A stretch of DNA of 64,000 nt from Dactylosporangium sucinum (GTDB lineage Bacteria; Actinomycetota; Actinomycetes; Mycobacteriales; Micromonosporaceae), in assembly GCF_014647515.1 (NCBI RefSeq), contig NZ_BMPI01000040.1, forward strand, positions 1 through 64,000, read 5' to 3'. Positions 26,741 through 33,941 of this stretch are shown here, piece after piece. The notes below the pieces were generated by a model, which did not search any database, was not told the origin of the DNA, and was given only the letters and a program-made list of their open reading frames with translations. The stretch's first letter is position 1. Every line of letters starts with the position of its first letter. The position numbers were made by a program, and so were the translations under genes.

Positions 26741-28518
26741 CGACCTCTGCTGCCGAGCGCTGGGCGGCCCTCATGGGGGCGGGCGGCGCGCAGGACCGGG
26801 CGCCGGGCCCGGCCGAGACCGCCGATCTGCCGGCACCCACCGGGGTGCGTGTCGCGGCCGGGCGGGGACAGGTGACGCTCGACTGGGATCCGGTGCCGGG
26901 CGCGATCGGCTATGCCGTCATGCGCGCCCCGCTCGACGGCCCGTTCGAGGTCGTCGACCACGGGGGCGGCGACGTCCTCGCGGTGCCCCACGGTCCGTAC
27001 GCCGACACCACGGTGACACCGGGCGGCTCGTACCGGTACGCCGTCGCGCCGCTGGCCACGGTGAACGCCATCGGCGAGCTGAGCGAGCCCGTCCCGGTGG
27101 CGGCCGACGGGGGCGACGGGACGGTGGTGGTGGCCGTCCGGGCCGGCGGGGACGACGGTGCCCTGCACCGGCCGTGGCGCGCCATGGTCGGCTCCGAGCA
27201 CCTCACGCACCTGCTCTGCACCGACACGTCGGGCGGCCGGCCGATCGGCGCCGAGCTGCGCGACGCGCTGCGCCGGGTCCACGAGGAGCTCGGCGTCGCC
27301 TCGGTGCGCGCGCACGGCATCCTCAGCGGCGTGCTGCGCGACGGCGAGCTGGACTTCGCCGCGGTCGACGCGGTGTACGACGCGGTGCTGGAGCTCGGGA
27401 TGCGACCCGTGGTCGAGCTGTCGTTCATGCCGCCCGAACTGGCCCGCGACCCCACCTCGACGGTGTTCGCCTACGAGGCGGTGATCTCGCCGCCGCGCGA
27501 CTGGGAGCGCTGGGCGTGGCTCGTGCGGTCCTTCACGGCGCATCTGGTGCAGCGGTACGGCCGGGAGGAGGTCAGGAACCACTGGCCGTTCGAGGTCTGG
27601 AACGAGGCCAACCTGTCGGTGTTCTGGTCCGGCACGCCGGACGACTACTGGAAGCTCTACGACGTCACCGTCGCCGCCGTCCGGGACGTCGAACCGGGCA
27701 TCCTCGTCGGCGGCCCCGGATCGGCCGCCGTCGGCTGGATCACCGAGCAGCTCCGCCGACCCTCGGTCGACTTCCTCTCGACGCACGTGTACGGCAGCCC
27801 GCCGCTCGACCTGCGCCCGGTCGCCGGCGGCCGGCCGCTGCTGTGGACCGAGTGGGGCGTCACCGCCACCCACGGCAGCGACATCAACGACACCGTGTTC
27901 GCGGCGACGTTCCTGCTGCGCGGCATGCGCTCGGCGTCGCGGCGCATCGACGCGCTCGCCCCCTGGGTGGCGTCCGACCACTTCGAGGAGCTGGGCCGCC
28001 CGCCCCGGCTGCTGCACGGCGGCTTCGGCCTGCTGACGGTGGGCAACCTGGCGAAGCCGAAGTACTGGGCGCTGCGGCTGCTCGACCGGCTCGGCCCGGT
28101 GCAGCTGCCGGTGCGGCTGTCCGGCGACGGTGCCGGCAGCCTGCTCGAGTGCTGGGCGTCCCGCGACCCGGCCACCGGCGTCGTCGGCATCCTGCTGTGG
28201 AACGGCACGCTCGACCACGGCAAGGCGGGTGGGTCCGCGTTGCTGGACCGTTCCGCGGTGGTGCACGTCGAGGGTCTCGCGGCGGCGCGGTACACGCTGA
28301 CCCAGTGGCGGGTCGACGCGGAGCACCACAACGTCGCGGCGCGGTGGGCCGCCCTCGGCGGTGGCGACTGGCCGACGCCGGAGCAGTGGTCGGCCCTGGC
28401 GGCCGGCGACGTGCTGTCGCCGCTGTCCGATTCGGTCGGGTCCCCGGTGGGCGGTGCCCTGTCGGTGGAGGTTTCGCTGCCGATGCCGTCGATCGTCTTT
28501 CTCGAGCTCAGCCCGTGA
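26737..28518 (+). CDS. GH39 family beta-xylosidase-like enzyme
   Basis: A 593-residue, apparently cytoplasmic enzyme (no signal peptide). An N-terminal FnIII-like module (about 28-105: PAPTGVRVAAGRGQVTLDWDPV) leads into a TIM barrel. EVWNEANLSVFW carries the acid/base (Glu290) and LLWTEWGVTATHG the nucleophile (Glu372), the GH39 clan-A pattern. The C-terminal beta domain ends VSLPMPSIVFLELSP. The ATG overlaps the preceding TGA. As the last gene of the lacI-ABC operon it probably hydrolyses the imported oligosaccharide, plausibly xylo-oligosaccharides or a related glycoside. Confidence 0.88.
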   Translation: MTTSAAERWAALMGAGGAQDRAPGPAETADLPAPTGVRVAAGRGQVTLDWDPVPGAIGYAVMRAPLDGPFEVVDHGGGDVLAVPHGPYADTTVTPGGSYRYAVAPLATVNAIGELSEPVPVAADGGDGTVVVAVRAGGDDGALHRPWRAMVGSEHLTHLLCTDTSGGRPIGAELRDALRRVHEELGVASVRAHGILSGVLRDGELDFAAVDAVYDAVLELGMRPVVELSFMPPELARDPTSTVFAYEAVISPPRDWERWAWLVRSFTAHLVQRYGREEVRNHWPFEVWNEANLSVFWSGTPDDYWKLYDVTVAAVRDVEPGILVGGPGSAAVGWITEQLRRPSVDFLSTHVYGSPPLDLRPVAGGRPLLWTEWGVTATHGSDINDTVFAATFLLRGMRSASRRIDALAPWVASDHFEELGRPPRLLHGGFGLLTVGNLAKPKYWALRLLDRLGPVQLPVRLSGDGAGSLLECWASRDPATGVVGILLWNGTLDHGKAGGSALLDRSAVVHVEGLAAARYTLTQWRVDAEHHNVAARWAALGGGDWPTPEQWSALAAGDVLSPLSDSVGSPVGGALSVEVSLPMPSIVFLELSP

Positions 28519-28526
28519 CGGGTCGC

Positions 28527-28554
28527 GGCCCGGCGTCCTGCTGGACGCCGGGCC
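28527..28554. terminator. Operon terminator hairpin
   Basis: A 12-bp perfect GC stem (ggcccggcgtcc / ggacgccgggcc) with a tgct loop, 9 nt after the GH39 stop. It closes the 21225-28518 operon. Confidence 0.75.
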
Positions 28555-28651
28555 GGCGGTCCGGTTCGCCCGAACGTACGCCGCCCGTCGTACGGCCGAT
28601 GCCGCTCCCCGACGGACGTGCTCGTGCCGTCGCGGGGCGCACGATCGGGGC

Positions 28652-29404
28652 ATGACGAACCCGCTCAACGACCGGGTGGCCCTGGTCACCGGCAGCTCCC
28701 GCGGCCTCGGCGCGGCCATCGCCACCACCTTCGCGGCGGCGGGCGCCCAGGTCGTCCTCCACGGCCGGGACGCGTCGGCGCTGGCCGCGGTCCGGTCCCG
28801 CCTCGGCGCCGCCGCGATGCCCGTGACCGGCGACATCACCGTGTCGTCGGACCTGGCCCGCATGCGCGACGAGATCCTCGCCCGCCACGGCCGGCTCGAC
28901 ATCCTGGTGGCGAACGCCGGCAGCACGACCAGCCGCCCCGCGCCGATCGAGGACATCACCGAGGAGAGCTGGCGCGCCGACATCGACCGCAACCTGACGG
29001 GCACGTTCCTGACCGTGAAGACGTTCCTGCCGGTGATGAAGGAGCAGCGCAGCGGCACCATCATCACGCTGTCCTCGGCCGCGGGCCGCAAGCCGAGTGA
29101 ACGCACGATCGTGGCCTACGCCGCCGCGAAGGCCGGCGTGCAGCTGTTCACGCAGGACCTGGCGGCCCAGGCCGGCCCGTACGGCATCCGCGCCAACTGC
29201 CTGGCCCCGGAGACGATCCTGACCGAGACGAACCAGCGGTGGATCCCGGCGGACGTGCAGCGCTCGCTGGCCGAGGCCCACCCGCTGCGCCGCCTGGGCA
29301 CTCCGCAGGACGTGGCGCAGGCGGCGCTGTTCCTGGCCTCGGACGCGTCCTCCTGGATCACGGGCGTGGTCGTTGACGTGGCGGGCGGCGCCGTCCTGGC
29401 CTGA
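28652..29404 (+). CDS. Short-chain dehydrogenase/reductase (SDR)
   Basis: A 250-residue classical SDR. The cofactor motif TGSSRGLG (13-20), LVANAGSTTS, the catalytic Ser in ITLSSAAG and the YAAAKAG Tyr/Lys pair are all present, and the C-terminus ITGVVVDVAGGAVLA is standard. ATG 28652 follows GGGGC at an acceptable distance. It is a single gene after the operon terminator. Possible partner of the aldolase and FAH-family genes nearby in sugar-acid catabolism, but its substrate cannot be read from sequence. Confidence 0.9.
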   Translation: MTNPLNDRVALVTGSSRGLGAAIATTFAAAGAQVVLHGRDASALAAVRSRLGAAAMPVTGDITVSSDLARMRDEILARHGRLDILVANAGSTTSRPAPIEDITEESWRADIDRNLTGTFLTVKTFLPVMKEQRSGTIITLSSAAGRKPSERTIVAYAAAKAGVQLFTQDLAAQAGPYGIRANCLAPETILTETNQRWIPADVQRSLAEAHPLRRLGTPQDVAQAALFLASDASSWITGVVVDVAGGAVLA

Positions 29405-29505
29405 CCGCGCCGCCGCGGGGCGGAGACCCGCCGACGCGCCGCGGGCGTTTGCGCTCACCGCGAACGGACCTTCTCCTCGCAGCGAGCGTCCGGTGAGGTG
29501 GATGG

Positions 29506-30852
29506 ATGGCGCGGCGCAGGCAAGCGGGCGGGGTTGACGATGCACCGGCATCCGCCGGCGCTGCGCCGGTCCAACGCCGGCCGGGCGGGTCCGCGGCGGA
29601 TCGGCCCGGGGTGGCCGGTAGCGGGCTCGGCCGGAACTTCAACCGGCTCTGGGCGGCCGCCGCTGCCGGCAATCTCGGCGACGGGATCTACCGGGTGGCC
29701 ATTGCCCTGCTCGCCGCGCGCCTCACCAGCGATCCGGTCGCGTTCTCGGCGCTCACCGCGCTCGGCTACCTTCCCTGGCTGGTGCTCGGGCTGCCGGCCG
29801 GGGCGCTGGTTGACCGCTACGACCGCCGGCGGCTGGCGCTGCTGGTCGGCGTGGTCCGCACGAGCGCACTGGCGACGCTGCTCGGCGCGGTGGCCCTGGA
29901 CCGCGCATCACTGTGGCTGCTGTACACGGTGGTGGTGGTGCTCGGCGCCTGCGAGACGATCTACGACAACACGTTGATCTCGATGCTGCCCGCAGCGGTC
30001 GGCGACCGAGGACGACTCGAAACCGCGAACGGCCGGCTGCAGGGTGCCGAACTCCTGGCCCAGAGCTTCGTCGGACCGCCGCTGGCCAGTGCCCTGTTCG
30101 CCCTCCTGGCCAGCGCGGCGTTCGGCCTCAACGCCGCCTGTTACGCCCTGGCGGTCCTGCTGCTCCTGGCGTTGCCGGGCACCTTCCGTGCGCCGGACGA
30201 ACGGCGCACGCCGATGGTCCGGGCGATGGGGCAGGCTCTTCGGTTCGTCCGTGGCCACGAGATGCACCGCACCATCCTCTCGGTGGTGCTCGTGCTCGGA
30301 TTCGCCAACGCCATGGCGACGGCGCTGATCGTGCTCTGGACCCGGGAGGTCCTGGGCGTGCCGGAGGCCGCATTCGGTTTCTTCGTCCTGACCGGCGCGG
30401 TCGGCGCGCTCATCGGCAGCCAAACCGCCGCACCGGTTGCCAGGCGCATAGGCCGCGGCCGGACGATGGCGCTGTCCGCCGTCGTCACCGGCCTGGGCAT
30501 GCTCCTCGCGGGTGCGACCCGCTCGCCGTACGTGGCTGGTGCGGCCTGGGCGCTCTCGGGGTGGGCAATCCTGCTGTGGAACGTCATCTACGGCTCGCTG
30601 CGACAGCGGTTGACACCGGATCCGCTGCTGGGCCGGACGATCGGCATCTACCGTGTCGTGGCCTGGGGTGCCATGCCGTTGGGAGCGCTCGTCGGCGGCG
30701 TGCTGGCGGGCATCGGCGGCCTGCGTGCGCCGTTCCTCGCCGCCGGCGTCCTCACCCTTGCCATCAGCGTGTACGCCGTGCTCCGCCTCACCAACGCCCG
30801 CGTCGAAGCCGCGATCGCCGAAGCCGACGCGGCAGCCTCGGGCACTGCGTAG
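29506..30852 (+). CDS. MFS transporter (MFS_3 / EntS-like)
   Basis: A 448-residue protein with about 12 predicted TM helices. A polar N-terminal 40 residues precede NFNRLWAAAAAGNLGDGIYRVAIALLAA, the MFS_3 entry. The loop 2-3 motif appears as GALVDRYDRRRLALLVG, and DNTLISMLPAAVGDRGRLETANGRL is typical of EntS-like exporters. Relatives export siderophores or macrolides. Monocistronic; no adjacent siderophore or antibiotic genes identify the substrate. Confidence 0.88.
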   Translation: MARRRQAGGVDDAPASAGAAPVQRRPGGSAADRPGVAGSGLGRNFNRLWAAAAAGNLGDGIYRVAIALLAARLTSDPVAFSALTALGYLPWLVLGLPAGALVDRYDRRRLALLVGVVRTSALATLLGAVALDRASLWLLYTVVVVLGACETIYDNTLISMLPAAVGDRGRLETANGRLQGAELLAQSFVGPPLASALFALLASAAFGLNAACYALAVLLLLALPGTFRAPDERRTPMVRAMGQALRFVRGHEMHRTILSVVLVLGFANAMATALIVLWTREVLGVPEAAFGFFVLTGAVGALIGSQTAAPVARRIGRGRTMALSAVVTGLGMLLAGATRSPYVAGAAWALSGWAILLWNVIYGSLRQRLTPDPLLGRTIGIYRVVAWGAMPLGALVGGVLAGIGGLRAPFLAAGVLTLAISVYAVLRLTNARVEAAIAEADAAASGTA

Positions 30853-30936
30853 CGGCGCGTCCTCGCCACCGATCCAGCGACAAGACCGCGACGTGGTCGG
30901 TGGCCTTGGTGGAGACGCGTGCCTCCGAATTTCTAC

Positions 30937-30950
30937 CAAGCGTTTGCTTG
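30937..30950. promoter_or_regulatory. Putative operator CAAGC-gttt-GCTTG
   Basis: Perfect 5-bp inverted repeat with 4-nt centre, 72 bp before the class II aldolase gene, in an otherwise AT-richer leader. The shape suits a TetR- or GntR-family dimer. The FadR-type gene at the end of this cluster is the obvious candidate, but binding is inference. Confidence 0.4.
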
Positions 30951-31021
30951 ATTCCCGGCCCGCCTCCACTTAATCTTCTAAAACATAAGGTGATTCAACG
31001 GGGAACTCACGGAGGTGGAGC

Positions 31022-31798
31022 GTGAGCACGACCGAGACACTGCGACAAGGTGGGACCGCCGTCTGGGCGCCCCGCATCACGCCGCCCATCGGGGTGGAGC
31101 TCGACGACCGCCAGGCCCTCGCCTGCGCGTTCCGGATCCTTGCCCACGGCGGCTTCAGCGAGAACATCGCCGGCCACATCACCCAGATCAAAGATGACAG
31201 CGGCGCCATGTGGATCAACCCGTGGGGCCTGTGGTGGGAGGAGGTCAGCGCCTCCGACCTGTGCGTCGTCGACCGCGACGGCGCGCTCGTCGACGGGCGC
31301 TGGGACGTCACCCCGGCCTTCCACATCCACACCGAGCTGCACCGCCGGCGACCCGACGCGCGGGTCGTGGTGCACAACCATCCGTACTACGTGACCGTGC
31401 TGGCCGCGGTCGGTGTGCTGCCCGAGATCGTGCACCAGACCGGGTCGATGTTCGACGGGGACCTGGCCTTCGTGCACGAGTACACCGGTGAGGTCGACGA
31501 CGCCGAGCTCGGCCGGGACCTCGCCGAGCGGATCGGCGACAAGTCCGTCGTCATCCTCGCCAGCCACGGCATCATCGTCACCGCGCCGACCATCCAGGAG
31601 GCGACCTACAAGTCCGCGAGCATCGACCGGTTCTGCCGCCTCGCCTACGACGTCATGCTGCTCGGCCGCGACCCCCTGGCCATATCCGAGGGCATCCGGC
31701 ACGGCATGAAGCGCTCGCTGCTCGAACGCGGCTCGGACGTGTTCTGGGCCGGCGCCGTCCGCGCCCTCCTGCGCCGCGAACCCGAAGTCCTGGACTAA
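31022..31798 (+). CDS. Class II aldolase/adducin family protein
   Basis: A 258-residue protein of the PF00596 family. ALACAFRILAHGGFSENIAGHIT is the N-terminal signature, the zinc-binding histidines appear in VVVHNHPYYVTVLA, and VVILASHGIIVTAPTIQEA is the third metal-binding region. GTG 31022 is preceded by a strong GGAGGTGGAG site. It leads a three-gene set with an amidohydrolase and a FadR-type regulator, suggesting degradation of a hydroxylated or carboxylated small molecule; family members act as sugar-phosphate aldolases or decarboxylases. Confidence 0.9.
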   Translation: MSTTETLRQGGTAVWAPRITPPIGVELDDRQALACAFRILAHGGFSENIAGHITQIKDDSGAMWINPWGLWWEEVSASDLCVVDRDGALVDGRWDVTPAFHIHTELHRRRPDARVVVHNHPYYVTVLAAVGVLPEIVHQTGSMFDGDLAFVHEYTGEVDDAELGRDLAERIGDKSVVILASHGIIVTAPTIQEATYKSASIDRFCRLAYDVMLLGRDPLAISEGIRHGMKRSLLERGSDVFWAGAVRALLRREPEVLD

Positions 31799-31823
31799 CC
31801 GAGAACAGTAAGGACACCCCCAC

Positions 31824-33074
31824 ATGGCATCCATCGACGAACTCCTCAAGAACACCGCCTTCACCACCGCCGACCGCGGCAAGGTGACCTTCCTGCCCGA
31901 CCCGCCGCGGCAGGAGCGCAAGTACACGTTCATCTCCGTCGACGACCACATCGTCGAGCCGCCCGACGCGTTCGACGGGCGCATGCCGGAGAAGTACAAG
32001 GACCAGGCGCCGCACGTCATCGAGAAGGACGGCAGCCACGTCTGGGTGTACGACGGCAAGGAGTTTCCGAACGTCGGCTTCAACGCCGTCGTCGGGCGGC
32101 CCGTCGACGAGTACGGCATGGAGCCCTGCCGCTTCGACGACATGCGCCGCGGCTCGTGGGACATCCACGAGCGCATCAAGGACATGGACCTCAGCGGCGT
32201 GTACGCCTCGCTGTGCTTCCCGTCGTTCCTGCCCGGCTTCGCCGGCCAGCGGCTCCAGCTGTCCACACAGGACCCCGAGCTGGCCCTCGCCGCCACGCGC
32301 GCCTGGAACGACTGGAACCTGGAGGCGTGGTCCGGCGCCTACCCGGACCGGATGATCCCGTGCCAGCTGCCGTACTTCCTCGACCCCGAGGTCGGCGCCC
32401 AGGAGATCTACCGCAACGCCGAGCGCGGCTTCAAGGCGGTGACCTTCTCCGAGGCCCCGCACATGCTCGGCCTGCCGTCGCTGCACACCGGCCACTGGGA
32501 CCCGATCATGCGCGCGTGCGCCGAGACGGGGACCGTCATCAACCTGCACATCGGATCGTCGGGCACGTCGCCGTCAACCGCCGAGGACGCACCGCCGGAC
32601 GTGGTGGGCGTGCTCTTCTTCGGGTACTCGATGTTCTCCGCGGTCGACTGGCTGTACTCGCGGATCCCGGTCCGGTTCCCCGACATCAAGATCGTGCTGT
32701 CGGAGGGCGGCATCGGCTGGGTGCCGGGCCTCGTCGACCGGCTCAACCACATGCTCAGCTACCACTCGATGTACGGCACCTGGAAGGGCATCGAGCTGAC
32801 CCCGGCCGAGGTCCTGCTGCGCAACTTCTACTTCTGCGCCGTGGAGGACCCGTCGTCGTTCGCGCTGCGCGACGTCATCGGCGTCGAGCACATCTTCCTG
32901 GAGCAGGACTACCCGCACTGCGACTCGACCTGGCCGTACACCCAGAAGGTCATCGACGAGGAGATCGGCGGCCTGCCCGAGGCGGACATCCGGAAGATGA
33001 CGTGGGAGAACGCGGCGCGCGTCTACCGCCACCCGGTTCCCGCCGCCGTGCAGGACGATCCGAACGCTTACTAG
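31824..33074 (+). CDS. Amidohydrolase-2 family metal-dependent hydrolase/decarboxylase
   Basis: A 416-residue TIM-barrel protein (PF04909). FISVDDHIVEPPDAF contains the first metal ligands (DxH replaced by DDH..EPP, typical of the decarboxylase-like branch). Next come INLHIGSSG with the barrel histidine, KIVLSEGGIGWVPGLVDRLN and the terminal EQDYPHCDSTWP with the catalytic Asp. Relatives include resorcylate and aminocarboxymuconate-semialdehyde decarboxylases. It starts 25 bp after the aldolase gene and is followed immediately by the regulator, so they are one operon. Likely cleaves or decarboxylates an aromatic or aliphatic acid. Confidence 0.88.
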   Translation: MASIDELLKNTAFTTADRGKVTFLPDPPRQERKYTFISVDDHIVEPPDAFDGRMPEKYKDQAPHVIEKDGSHVWVYDGKEFPNVGFNAVVGRPVDEYGMEPCRFDDMRRGSWDIHERIKDMDLSGVYASLCFPSFLPGFAGQRLQLSTQDPELALAATRAWNDWNLEAWSGAYPDRMIPCQLPYFLDPEVGAQEIYRNAERGFKAVTFSEAPHMLGLPSLHTGHWDPIMRACAETGTVINLHIGSSGTSPSTAEDAPPDVVGVLFFGYSMFSAVDWLYSRIPVRFPDIKIVLSEGGIGWVPGLVDRLNHMLSYHSMYGTWKGIELTPAEVLLRNFYFCAVEDPSSFALRDVIGVEHIFLEQDYPHCDSTWPYTQKVIDEEIGGLPEADIRKMTWENAARVYRHPVPAAVQDDPNAY

Positions 33075-33084
33075 GGTGATCCCC

Positions 33085-33858
33085 GTGGAGCCCCAGGTGC
33101 GCGTCCATCGGCTCGCCGAGCAGGTGGCCGACCACATCCGCGCGCGGATCATCCGTGGCGACTTCGCCGACGGCGACCCGCTGCCCACGGCGGAGGAGCT
33201 GATCCGGCGGTATCCCGTGAGCATGCCGACGTTCCGCGAGGCGATGCGCATCCTGGAGGCCGAGGGGCTCATCACGGTGCGCCGGGGACGGCTGGGCGGT
33301 GCCATCGTGCACCGGCCGTCCCCGGCGGGCCTGGCCTACAACCTGGGCCTGGTGCTCGCGTCCCAGCAGGTCGCGATCGGCGACGTCGCGGTGGCCCTGC
33401 GACACGTCGAGCCGGCCTGCGCCGCCCTCTGCGCGAGCCGCCGCGACCGGGCCCGCGCCGTCGTGCCGGAGCTGCGCGAGCTGCACCAGGCGTACCTCGA
33501 CAGCATCGAGGACCTGGTCGAGGTCGTCGCCGTGTCCCGCCGCTTCCACGAGGCCCTCGTCCGGCTGTGCGGCAACGAGCCGCTCATCGTGCTCGCCGGC
33601 GCGCTGGAGGCACTCTGGTCGGTGCACGAGCAGGACTGGGCGACCCGGATCCGGGAGACCACCGGGGTACCGCTGAGACAACGCCGGGCGGCGGGGGAGG
33701 AGCACGGCCGGATCCTCGCCCTGATCGAGGCCGGCGACAGCGAGGGCGTGCACCGTCTGGTCACCGGCCACCTCACCACCGCGCAGCGCAACCCGAAGCC
33801 GGCCGACGCGCAGGTCGACCTGGCAATGGTCGTCTGTTTGAAAATGTTCGATACTTAG
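33085..33858 (+). CDS. GntR-family (FadR subfamily) transcriptional regulator
   Basis: A 257-residue protein with an N-terminal winged HTH (LAEQVADHIRARIIRGDFADGDPLPTAEEL, then ITVRRGRLGGAIV) and an all-helical FCD ligand domain (VALRHVEPACAALCASR...EVVAVSRRFHEALVRLCGN with metal-binding Asp/His positions). GTG 33085 fits a TAGGG site 8 nt upstream; GTG 33076 is an alternative. Last gene of the aldolase-amidohydrolase operon, probably its own repressor. The ligand is presumably the organic acid substrate. Confidence 0.9.
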   Translation: MEPQVRVHRLAEQVADHIRARIIRGDFADGDPLPTAEELIRRYPVSMPTFREAMRILEAEGLITVRRGRLGGAIVHRPSPAGLAYNLGLVLASQQVAIGDVAVALRHVEPACAALCASRRDRARAVVPELRELHQAYLDSIEDLVEVVAVSRRFHEALVRLCGNEPLIVLAGALEALWSVHEQDWATRIRETTGVPLRQRRAAGEEHGRILALIEAGDSEGVHRLVTGHLTTAQRNPKPADAQVDLAMVVCLKMFDT

Positions 33859-33941
33859 CTATTCCGTTGATGTCTGATGTCGTCTTACGATGAGTCCGCC
33901 CCGGCCGGGTCCCCTTCGCACTCCACCGCCAAGGAGACCGC